Positions 1 through 5,710 of a stretch of 5,749 nucleotides of DNA are shown piece after piece. Location: NCBI GenBank assembly GCA_003250275.1, contig QKGW01000399.1, positions 1-5,749 on the forward strand. Reading direction: 5' to 3'. The notes beneath the pieces are model-generated. The model was not told where the DNA came from, ran no database searches, and was given only the letters and a program-made list of their open reading frames with translations. Numbering within the stretch: position 1 is the stretch's first letter; each line of letters begins with the position of its first letter. A program made the position numbers and the translations under genes. The stretch comes from Alphaproteobacteria bacterium. GTDB taxonomy: Bacteria; Pseudomonadota; Alphaproteobacteria; Rhodospirillales; Rhodospirillaceae.

Positions 1-1
1 G

Positions 2-658
2 CTCGCGCGCACGCTGATGAGCACCTACCTCGGCAAGACGCCGGGCGAGCGGGTCCTCAAGGGCCAGATCCGCCGCGGCGACGGCGTCGACATCCGCGCG
101 GTGATCTGGTTCTCGGACCTGCGCAATTCGACCCTGCTCTCGGCCTCGCTGCCGCGCGCGGAATACCTCGCGCTACTCAACCGCTACTTCGACTGCGCCG
201 CCGGGCCGGTGCTCGCGAACGGCGGCGAGGTGTTGCGCTACATCGGCGACGCGGTGCTCGCGATCTTTCCCGCCGAAACCCCGGAACAGACCCGCAACGC
301 CTGCGAACGCGCGGTGACCGCAGCCAATCAGGCGCGCGCCTGCCTCGCTGGCCTCAACGCCGAGCGCGTCGATGCCGGACAGGAACCGATCGACTTCGGC
401 GTCGGCCTGCACGTCGGCGAAGTCACCTACGGCAACATCGGCGTGCCCGACCGGCTGGAGTTCACGGTGATCGGCGAGGCCGCCAACCGCGCCGCGCGGC
501 TGCAGGACCAGAGCAAGGTGCTGCAATGCCCGTTGGTGGTGTCGGAGGATTTCGCCCTCGCCCACGGCGGGCGCTGGCACCGGATGGGCTACATGGACGC
601 CCGCGGCGTCGGCGAGCGGGTGCCGGTGTTCACCCCGGCGGACGCCCTCGTCATCTGA
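2..658 (+). CDS. Class III adenylate/guanylate cyclase, C-terminal catalytic part (5' truncated by window)
   Basis: This is the catalytic domain of a class III nucleotide cyclase, which makes cAMP (or cGMP) from the triphosphate. The frame is open to the left edge, so the protein begins upstream; the ATG at 17 is probably internal because the conserved pre-domain stretch (YLGKTPGERVLKGQIRRGD) straddles it. Counting from that Met, the metal-binding aspartates are Asp34 in FSDLRNST and Asp78 in RYIGDAVLAIF. The transition-state pair is Asn157 and Arg161 in GEAANRAARL. Thr150 occupies the Asp/Thr base-recognition position, which favours ATP. The usual base-recognition Lys four residues before Asp78 is Arg74 here. 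No membrane segment is visible in the part present; the N-terminal sensory region is not in the window. It converges on the metallohydrolase gene, and the two ends overlap by 8 bases with no terminator between them. Family assignment is firm; ATP specificity is inferred. Confidence 0.93.
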   Translation, partial: LARTLMSTYLGKTPGERVLKGQIRRGDGVDIRAVIWFSDLRNSTLLSASLPRAEYLALLNRYFDCAAGPVLANGGEVLRYIGDAVLAIFPAETPEQTRNACERAVTAANQARACLAGLNAERVDAGQEPIDFGVGLHVGEVTYGNIGVPDRLEFTVIGEAANRAARLQDQSKVLQCPLVVSEDFALAHGGRWHRMGYMDARGVGERVPVFTPADALVI

Positions 659-1439
659 CCGTGCCGAGGTCGAAGCTCTGCCCCGCCTCGACGATGCCGA
701 GGAAACCCGCGCCTTCCACATCGGGCCGCGCGGTGCAGTTGATGTGGTAGAGCCACATCCGCGCGCGCACCTCGGGCGGCAATGTCGAAAGCTCGAGGAA
801 GTGCGCGTGCGCGCCGGTCGGCGTCGGCAGGGTTTCGCAGTCCTGAAAGATCACCGCCGACTTCTCGTACCAGGGTTCGAGTCGGTCGGGCTCGAAGCGG
901 CAGTCGGACGTGAGCAGCACCCCGCCCGCCTCGGTGTCGAGGAACACGCCGTAGGACCACATCAGGTACGCGCCGCCGCGCAGGTGCACCAGCGGCACGA
1001 TGTGGAAGCGCGCCCCCATCCAGGTGAACGACTCCTCGATCGGCACCTCTTTCACGTCGAACAACTGGTCGAGGTCGGCGAGGCCGAAGTCGAGGAGTTC
1101 CATCCCCGCCTTCAGGCAGTTCTCCCACAGCGGCCTGCGTAGCGGTTCGGGCACGAACAACGGAACCCGGCGGCCCTGGTCGACGAAGTAGGTCTTGAGC
1201 CCGAGCCATTCGAGCCCGCCGACGTGATCGGCGTGGAGGTGGCTGACGAACACCGCGTCGACGTCGGCATGGCCCAAGCCGAGCGCCGCAAGTCCCCAGC
1301 GCACATCCGATCCGCAGTCGAACAGCAACCGGCGGATTTCGCCGGTCTCGGGGTCCGCCGTCTCGAAGAGCATGTTGCTCTGAAAGTTTCCGGGGATTGT
1401 CGCGAAAGCCGACCCGGAACCAATGAACGTCAAGCGCAT
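651..1439 (-). CDS. MBL-fold metallohydrolase, RNase Z-like
   Basis: A 262-residue metallo-beta-lactamase-fold hydrolase, predicted cytoplasmic with no signal peptide. It opens with the beta-strand and glycine-rich turn MRLTFIGSGSAF, followed by NFQSNM and LLFDCGSD, as in RNase Z-like members. The metal signature SHLHADHVGG gives His67, His69, Asp71 and His72. Plausible later ligands are His152 (PLVHLRGG), Asp179 (LLTSDCRF) and His232 (WLYHIN), matching the order of RNase Z motifs III to V. Additional conserved-looking residues are Asp200 and His211/His213. The start is supported by an AGGGA sequence about nine bases upstream of the ATG on the minus strand, and by the fold starting at once. 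The gene is divergent from the rRNA methyltransferase and convergent with the cyclase. The substrate cannot be told: tRNA 3' processing, cyclic nucleotide hydrolysis or another phosphoester are possible. The long flexible arm of true RNase Z is not evident, so I do not call it rnz. Confidence 0.9.
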   Translation of the reverse strand: MRLTFIGSGSAFATIPGNFQSNMLFETADPETGEIRRLLFDCGSDVRWGLAALGLGHADVDAVFVSHLHADHVGGLEWLGLKTYFVDQGRRVPLFVPEPLRRPLWENCLKAGMELLDFGLADLDQLFDVKEVPIEESFTWMGARFHIVPLVHLRGGAYLMWSYGVFLDTEAGGVLLTSDCRFEPDRLEPWYEKSAVIFQDCETLPTPTGAHAHFLELSTLPPEVRARMWLYHINCTARPDVEGAGFLGIVEAGQSFDLGTVR

Positions 1440-1581
1440 TCGGTCGCGTCCCTGCCCGTCATCATCGCTTCAACAAGTAAATCATGGACCAAGTCTATTG
1501 GGAACCCGCTCACACGTCTGTGTGCTTGATTACACGCCGCAAAGCCTTGCGCCGCCGCCGCCGAGCCGGTATGCCTCGCCG
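1440..1581. promoter_or_regulatory. Divergent intergenic region between hydrolase and rRNA methyltransferase
   Basis: These 142 bases separate two divergently oriented genes and must hold both promoters if the genes are transcribed independently. Positions about 1465-1500 are clearly richer in A and T than the surroundings. I could not place convincing -35/-10 pairs on either strand. A short perfect inverted repeat lies at 1511-1524, and a run of GCC triplets lies just before the methyltransferase start. A minus-strand ribosome-binding AGGGA sits near 1449-1453. Confidence 0.45.
1511..1524. repeat. Short inverted repeat CACAC-GTCT-GTGTG
   Basis: The arms CACAC (1511-1515) and GTGTG (1520-1524) are perfectly complementary across a four-base spacer, in the divergent promoter region. 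The GTGT could instead pair with the ACAC at 1532-1535. It could be a small operator or an RNA hairpin, but a 5-bp arm is short enough to arise by chance. It does not match the spacing of CRP or FNR sites. Confidence 0.3.
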
Positions 1582-2766
1582 ATGACCATCGATCTCCGCC
1601 TCACCAACGCCGGCGCGCGCCGCTTTCAGGACGGACACCCCTGGGTGTTCAAGGGCGACGTCGCCTGGAACTCGGCGCTCGACTTCGCCGAACCGGGCGA
1701 ACTCGTGCGTTTCTGCGATCCGCGCCTCAAGCCGCTCGGCGTCGGCATGTTCAACCCGCGCACCGAATTGTGCGCCCGCGTGCTCGCGCGCGGCGCCAAC
1801 GCGCGGGTGGACGCGGATACCTTTCTCCATCGCCTGCGCCGCGCGCTCGAAAAGCGCGAGCAGCTTTTCGCGGTGCCGCATTACCGCTGGGTCCACGCCG
1901 AGGGCGACGATCTCCCCGGCCTCGTCGTCGACCGCTACGGCGACGTCCTCTCGGTGCAGGTGACGACCGCCGGGATGGAACGCCTCAAGCCGTTGTGGGA
2001 ACCGGCGCTGCACGCGCTCGCGCGGCCCAAGACGATCGTCTGGCGCAACGACCTGCCGGCGCGCCGCCAGGAGGGCGTTTCCACCGAACCCGGTCTTTGG
2101 GGCGAACCGCTCGCCGGGCCGGTGGCGGTGGTCGAGGGCCCGGTGACCTTCCGCGCCGACCTCGTCGAGGGGCAGAAGACCGGCTGGTTCTTCGATCAGC
2201 GCGCCAACCGGATGCACGTCGCCGAATTCGCGCCGGGCAGAACGGTGATCGACCTCTATTCGCACGCGGGCGGCTTCGGCCTGCCCGCCGCCGTCGCGGG
2301 CGCGGCGGCGGTGACGATGGTCGACGTCTCGCCGCTCGCGCTCGCGCTCTCGCGCCGCGCGGCGGAGGAAAACCGCGTCGCCGAACGCTGCGCCTGGATC
2401 GAAGCGGACGTGTTCGATTTCCTCGACCCCGCCGCCGACGACGGCTGCCGCTACGAGGTGGTGGTGGTCGACCCGCCCGCATTCATCAAGGACCGCCGCA
2501 AGATCCCCGCCGGACTCGCGGGCTACCGCAAGCTCGCGCGCCTCGCCGCCGCCAAGACCGCGCCGGGCGGGATCTTCTTCATGGCGTCGTGCTCGCACCA
2601 CGCCCATCCGCCGCAGTTCAAGGCGGCGGTGGAAGCCGGACTCGCCGACGCGGGCCGCAGCTGCGAGCTGCTGCGCCAGGCGCGCGCCGACCGCGACCAC
2701 CCGATCCACCCAAAACTGCCGCAGAACGACTATCTCAAGGCGCTCACCTACCGCCTCGACGTTTAG
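1582..2766 (+). CDS. rlmI: Class I SAM-dependent rRNA methyltransferase, RlmI family (23S rRNA m5C)
   Basis: A 394-residue protein of the COG1092/RlmI family; the E. coli member methylates a cytosine (C1962) of 23S rRNA. An N-terminal PUA RNA-binding domain includes GHPWVFKGD (residues 18-26). A central linking domain contains LPGLVVDRYGD (111-121). The Rossmann-type methyltransferase domain follows: EGQKTGWFFDQR (196-207), SAM motif I DLYSHAGGFG (224-233), an acidic motif MVDVS (246-250), motif IV DPPAF (297-301), and ASCSHH (335-340), where Cys337 is the expected catalytic nucleophile. The frame is open from 1423, but the ATG at 1582 is preferred: it gives the family length and starts directly on the PUA strand, and the longer form would overlap the divergent hydrolase. 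There is no strong Shine-Dalgarno before 1582, only a weak GAGCCGG. The exact target base in this organism is inferred from the family. Confidence 0.93.
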   Translation: MTIDLRLTNAGARRFQDGHPWVFKGDVAWNSALDFAEPGELVRFCDPRLKPLGVGMFNPRTELCARVLARGANARVDADTFLHRLRRALEKREQLFAVPHYRWVHAEGDDLPGLVVDRYGDVLSVQVTTAGMERLKPLWEPALHALARPKTIVWRNDLPARRQEGVSTEPGLWGEPLAGPVAVVEGPVTFRADLVEGQKTGWFFDQRANRMHVAEFAPGRTVIDLYSHAGGFGLPAAVAGAAAVTMVDVSPLALALSRRAAEENRVAERCAWIEADVFDFLDPAADDGCRYEVVVVDPPAFIKDRRKIPAGLAGYRKLARLAAAKTAPGGIFFMASCSHHAHPPQFKAAVEAGLADAGRSCELLRQARADRDHPIHPKLPQNDYLKALTYRLDV

Positions 2767-2785
2767 GACTTTTGAGACGCAAGAC

Positions 2786-2828
2786 GTGGATCCTCGGGTC
2801 AAGCCCGAGGATGACGCGCTTTTGCGCG
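2786..2828. repeat. Dispersed palindromic repeat of alphaproteobacterial type with adjoining hairpin
   Basis: ATCCTCGGG (2790-2798) and CCCGAGGAT (2804-2812) form a perfect 9-bp stem around the five-base loop TCAAG. A second hairpin follows at once: CGCGC (2815-2819), TTTT, GCGCG (2824-2828). From memory, the GTGGATCCTCGGGTCAAGC-type sequence recurs between genes in many alphaproteobacteria, where its conceptual translations (DPRVKPEDD, GSSPRMT, SSGLTRGS) contaminate ORF predictions. All three of those strings appear here in different frames. It lies 19 bases after the methyltransferase stop, so it may also protect or terminate that transcript, though there is no following T run. Copy number cannot be seen in one window. 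Confidence 0.75.
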
Positions 2829-2925
2829 GGTCCTCTCGCCGTCGTACCCAGGCTTCCAGGCGTTTTGAAACCAGCAACAATCCTTTGCTTTTTGTCGCGC
2901 TACCGAGAACGACGCATCTCCCCCA

Positions 2926-2957
2926 CATCGGTCGTGTAATCAGGAGCACGACCGATG
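2926..2957 (+). promoter_or_regulatory. Perfect 11-bp inverted repeat enclosing the SD and start codon of the dioxygenase gene
   Basis: CATCGGTCGTG (2926-2936) is the exact reverse complement of CACGACCGATG (2947-2957), with a ten-base spacer TAATCAGGAG. The Shine-Dalgarno AGGAG (2942-2946) fills the 3' half of the loop, and the ATG start codon (2955-2957) is the last three bases of the 3' arm. As RNA this would be an 11-bp GC-rich stem hiding the start codon; as DNA it is a 32-bp dyad fit for a dimeric regulator. The geometry is read directly from the sequence; either function is inference. Confidence 0.6.
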
Positions 2958-3731
2958 AGCACTCTTCCCACCCTGTTCGTTTCCCACGGCGCGCCGACCC
3001 TCGCGATCTCCGAAACCCCGGCGCGCCACTTCCTCGAAACCTACGGCGCATCCCTGCCGCGCCCGCGCGCGATCGCGATCGTCTCGGCGCACTGGGAAAC
3101 CGACCGCGCCACCGTCGGCGGCGCGGCGCAGCCGCGCACGATCCACGACTTCGGCGGCTTCCCCGAGGCGCTCTACCGCATCCGCTACGCCGCGCCGGGC
3201 GACCCCGCGCTCGCCGAAGCGATCGCCGCGCGCCTCGGCGCCGTGGGGATGGACGCCGCCGTCGACCCCGGCCGCGGCCTCGACCACGGCGCCTGGGTGC
3301 CGCTGTCGCTGATGTTCCCGGAGGCCGACATTCCGGTGGTGCCGGTGTCGGTGCAGACCCGCCTCGGCCCCGACCACGCCGAGCGCGTCGGCCGCGCGCT
3401 CGCGCCGCTGCGCGACGACGGCGTGCTGATCATCGCCTCCGGCTCGGCGACCCACAACCTCCGCGCCCTCGACTGGTCTGCCCCCGACGCCGACGAAGCC
3501 GACCCGCGCGCCGCCGCGTTCGCCGAGTGGCTCGACGCCGCGATCGAAGCCGACGACCGCGACGCGCTGCGCGACTACCGCGCCCGCGCGCCCTACGCCC
3601 GCTTCCATCACCCCACCGAGGAGCACTTCCTGCCGCTGTTCGCGGCGCTCGGCGCGGGCGGACGCGGCAAGCGCATCCACACCTCGGCGACCTTCGGCAA
3701 CCTGATGATGGACGCCTACGAATTTTCCTGA
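2955..3731 (+). CDS. LigB/DODA-type extradiol ring-cleavage dioxygenase (YgiD-like)
   Basis: A 258-residue cytoplasmic protein of the class III extradiol dioxygenase family, related to plant DOPA 4,5-dioxygenase and E. coli YgiD, enzymes that open catecholic rings using a bound divalent metal. Aligning by motif with YgiD, the metal ligands are His11 (VSHGAP), His46 (VSAHWE) and His224 (PTEEHFLPL). His111 (GLDHGAW) is the likely acid/base residue and His167 (ATHNLR) is a further conserved active-site residue. TIHDFGGFPEALY (62-74) is a strong family signature, and the length is normal for this group. The start is set by AGGAG eight bases upstream. The gene appears to have its own leader, with an unusual hairpin over its start, and is followed 76 bases later by trpB. 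The natural substrate is unknown; no aromatic catabolic genes are nearby, so a narrow pathway role is not supported. Confidence 0.92.
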   Translation: MSTLPTLFVSHGAPTLAISETPARHFLETYGASLPRPRAIAIVSAHWETDRATVGGAAQPRTIHDFGGFPEALYRIRYAAPGDPALAEAIAARLGAVGMDAAVDPGRGLDHGAWVPLSLMFPEADIPVVPVSVQTRLGPDHAERVGRALAPLRDDGVLIIASGSATHNLRALDWSAPDADEADPRAAAFAEWLDAAIEADDRDALRDYRARAPYARFHHPTEEHFLPLFAALGAGGRGKRIHTSATFGNLMMDAYEFS

Positions 3732-3745
3732 CCGTCGCTTGAGCT

Positions 3746-3799
3746 TTCCCCCGATCTGCGCGAACCTGGGCGCCAACCAGAAAACGCACCTCGGGGGGA
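3746..3799 (+). promoter_or_regulatory. Possible stem sequestering the trpB ribosome-binding site
   Basis: CCCCCGA at 3748-3754 is complementary to TCGGGGG at 3791-3797. The pairing can be extended by a U-G and a U-A pair to nine base pairs (3746-3754 with 3791-3799), closing a 36-base loop. The G-run is the only Shine-Dalgarno-like sequence before trpB, so the stem would mask it. No tandem Trp codons or leader peptide typical of trp attenuation were seen. In GC-rich DNA a match like this can be fortuitous. Confidence 0.3.
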
Positions 3800-3807
3800 T
3801 GCACAAG

Positions 3808-5013
3808 ATGACGCACTACGCAAAGCGGTTTCCCGACGCCAACGGCTACTTCGGCGCCTACGGCGGAGCCTTCCTGCCGCCGCAGCTGGAACCGCACTTC
3901 GCCGAAATCGCCGCCGCCTACGAACGGCTTTCGGTCGCCGCCGACTTCCAGGCCGAGCTGCGTCACATCCGCAAGCACTTCCAGGGCCGCCCGACCCCGG
4001 TGTCCTACGCCCGCCGTCTCTCCGACGCCTGCGGCGGCGCGCGCATCTACCTCAAGCGCGAGGATTTGAACCACTCCGGCGCGCACAAGCTCAACCACTG
4101 CATGGCCGAGGCCCTGCTCGCCAAGCACATGGGCAAGACCAAGCTGATCGCCGAGACCGGTGCGGGCCAGCACGGCGTCGCGCTCGCCACCGCCGCCGCC
4201 TACTTCGGCATGGAGTGCGAGATCCACATGGGCGAGGTCGACATCGCCAAGGAGCACCCGAACGTGGTGCGGATGCGGCTTCTCGGCGCGCAGGTGGTGC
4301 CGGTCGGCTTCGGCGGGCGGACGCTCAAGGAAGCGGTCGATTCCGCCTTCGTCTCCTATCTCGAACAGGCCGACCACGCGATCTACGCGATCGGTTCGGT
4401 GGTCGGGCCGCATCCGTTCCCGAAGATGGTGCGCGACTTCCAGGCGATCGTCGGCGAGGAGGCGCGCGGCCAGTTCCTCGAACTCGTCGGCCAACTGCCC
4501 GACGTCGTCGCCGCGTGCGTCGGCGGCGGCTCCAACGCGATGGGCATCTTCATGGGCTTCGTCGACGACGAGGAGGTGGAGCTCCACGGCGTCGAACCGC
4601 TCGGCCACGGCCCGACGCCGGGCGAGCACGCCGCGACGATGAGCTACGGCACCGAAGGCATGATCCACGGCTTCAAGTGCCTGCTGCTGCAAAACGAAAA
4701 GGGCGAGCCCTCGGCGGTGCATTCGGTCGCGAGCGGCCTCGACTACCCCGGCGTCGGCCCCGAGCACTGCGCCCTCAAGGCCTCGGGCCGGGCGACCTAC
4801 GCCACCGCCGACGACAAGGAAGCGCTCGACGCGTTCTTCGCGCTGTCGCGGATGGAGGGCATCATCCCCGCGCTTGAAAGCGCCCATGCGGTTGCCTATG
4901 CCATGAAGATCGCCCCTTCGCTGCCGGGGAAGACCATCCTCGTCAACCTCTCCGGGCGCGGCGACAAGGACATCGACTACGTTACCAAAACCTTCGGCTT
5001 CGGCGACGCCTGA
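3808..5013 (+). CDS. trpB: Tryptophan synthase beta chain (TrpB), divergent stand-alone copy
   Basis: A 401-residue fold-type II PLP enzyme that joins indole and serine to give tryptophan. PLP Lys94 lies in NHSGAHKLN, catalytic Glu116 in AETGAGQHG, the phosphate-binding loop is GGGSNA (239-244), Asp312 lies in GLDYPGVGPEH, and Ser382 in LSGRGDKD. Lys174 matches Salmonella Lys167, which contacts TrpA. The position of Salmonella Arg141, which salt-bridges Asp305 when the site closes, is Lys148 here (IAKEHPNV). Usual NNALGQ-type residues after the PLP Lys read NHCMAE. The ATG at 3808 is preferred because a GGGGGG run ends nine bases before it; the in-frame ATG at 3799 abuts that run, giving 404 residues. 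A TTG further up at 3739 is unlikely. No trpA or trpF adjoins; the downstream gene is a flavoprotein 26 bases away. It may be a second beta chain or simply uncoupled from trpA. Confidence 0.93.
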   Translation: MTHYAKRFPDANGYFGAYGGAFLPPQLEPHFAEIAAAYERLSVAADFQAELRHIRKHFQGRPTPVSYARRLSDACGGARIYLKREDLNHSGAHKLNHCMAEALLAKHMGKTKLIAETGAGQHGVALATAAAYFGMECEIHMGEVDIAKEHPNVVRMRLLGAQVVPVGFGGRTLKEAVDSAFVSYLEQADHAIYAIGSVVGPHPFPKMVRDFQAIVGEEARGQFLELVGQLPDVVAACVGGGSNAMGIFMGFVDDEEVELHGVEPLGHGPTPGEHAATMSYGTEGMIHGFKCLLLQNEKGEPSAVHSVASGLDYPGVGPEHCALKASGRATYATADDKEALDAFFALSRMEGIIPALESAHAVAYAMKIAPSLPGKTILVNLSGRGDKDIDYVTKTFGFGDA

Positions 5014-5039
5014 GAGAGCCCCCGCACAAAGGAACCGCG

Positions 5040-5681
5040 ATGAACGACGCCACCCCGCCCAAGTCCCCGCCGATCGTGCAGACGCCGCGCAACACCCTCC
5101 AGCGGCTGAGCCGCCGCGCGTCGTACTCGCGCGAGGTGATCAACGCGATTCTCGACGATGCCTACACCACCGTGATCAGCGCGCTGGTCGAGGGCGCGGT
5201 GCGCGCGCAGCCGATCTACTACTGGCGCATCGGCGACGAGCTGTTCGTGCACGGCTCGCGCCACAACGCCCTGTTCAAGGCGCTGCTCGACGGCCAGGAG
5301 GCCTGCCTCACCGTCGCCCTGCTCGACGGCCTGGTGATGGCGCGCTCGGCGTTCCACCACTCGATGAACTACCGCTCGGTGGTGATCTACGCCCGCCCCC
5401 GCGAGGTCACCGGCGAGGCGGAACGGATGGAGGTTCTCAAGCAGTCGGTGGAGCGCCTCTCCCCCGGCCGCTGGGCGGAAATCCGCAAGCCGAGCGAACC
5501 CGAACTGCGCGGCACGATGATCCTCGCCTTCCCGATCGCCGAGGCCTCGGCCAAGGCGCGCGAGGGCGGCCCGGTCGACGACCCCGACGACTACGGTCTG
5601 CCGGTGTGGGCCGGGGTGCTGCCGTGCAGCATCGCCTTCGGCGAACCCGAGGAAGACGCCAACACCCAGCCGCCGGTGTAG
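5040..5681 (+). CDS. Pyridoxamine 5'-phosphate oxidase family protein (FMN-binding split barrel)
   Basis: A 213-residue protein of the flavin-nucleotide-binding split-barrel superfamily, which includes pyridoxamine phosphate oxidases, NimA-type nitroreductases and related FMN or F420 proteins. The split barrel begins with SREVINAILDDAYTTV (30-45) and continues through GDELFVHGSRHNALFKALL (65-83). The family signature runs from LLDGLVMARSAFHHS (94-108) into MNYRSVV (109-115), followed by PGRW (142-145), ASAKAREGGP (169-178) and PVWAGVLP (188-195). The N-terminal 20 residues are proline-rich and look disordered. AAAGGA six bases before the ATG is a good ribosome-binding site. The gene starts 26 bases after trpB on the same strand, so cotranscription is likely. 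The arrangement resembles the broad NimA/PNPOx-like group more than PdxH, so activity on PNP or PMP is unproven; a general flavin reductase or detoxifying role is equally possible. Confidence 0.9.
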   Translation: MNDATPPKSPPIVQTPRNTLQRLSRRASYSREVINAILDDAYTTVISALVEGAVRAQPIYYWRIGDELFVHGSRHNALFKALLDGQEACLTVALLDGLVMARSAFHHSMNYRSVVIYARPREVTGEAERMEVLKQSVERLSPGRWAEIRKPSEPELRGTMILAFPIAEASAKAREGGPVDDPDDYGLPVWAGVLPCSIAFGEPEEDANTQPPV

Positions 5682-5710
5682 CGGCGCAACCTCATCCCCA
5701 TGTCGAAGGC

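Noticed and set aside
17..19. ATG at 17 as the true start of the cyclase
   Set aside because: The frame is open to the window edge and the conserved lead-in to the catalytic domain surrounds this Met, so it is probably internal.
1521..1536. Possible CRP or FNR site (TGTG...ACAC, TTGAT)
   Set aside because: The second half-site and spacing do not fit TGTGA-N6-TCACA, and TTGAT has no ATCAA partner at four bases.
1423..1581. N-terminal extension of the rRNA methyltransferase from the ATG at 1423
   Set aside because: The 53 extra residues match nothing in the family and would overlap the start of the divergent hydrolase.
1571..1585. Tiny reading frame MPRR whose stop overlaps the methyltransferase start as ATGA
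   Set aside because: Four codons without a ribosome-binding site; the overlap is likely chance.
2815..2835. Intrinsic terminator after the rRNA methyltransferase
   Set aside because: The hairpins are good but no T run follows 2828, so I annotate them as repeat structure and leave termination as a possibility.
1510..3051. Long open frame on the minus strand, 513 codons, opposite the rRNA methyltransferase
   Set aside because: It is the antisense shadow of the methyltransferase, its translation includes the repeat-derived string SSGLTRGS, and it shows no domain.
2786..3742. Plus-strand open frame across the repeat and the dioxygenase
   Set aside because: It begins in the palindromic repeat (DPRVKPEDD) and becomes an Arg/Pro-rich frame-shifted reading of the dioxygenase gene.
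3430..4887. Long open frame on the minus strand, 485 codons, opposite the dioxygenase and trpB genes
   Set aside because: It is antisense to clearly recognised proteins, has low-complexity Arg/Ala/Val/Gly-rich composition and no family resemblance. Such frames are expected opposite GC-rich genes.
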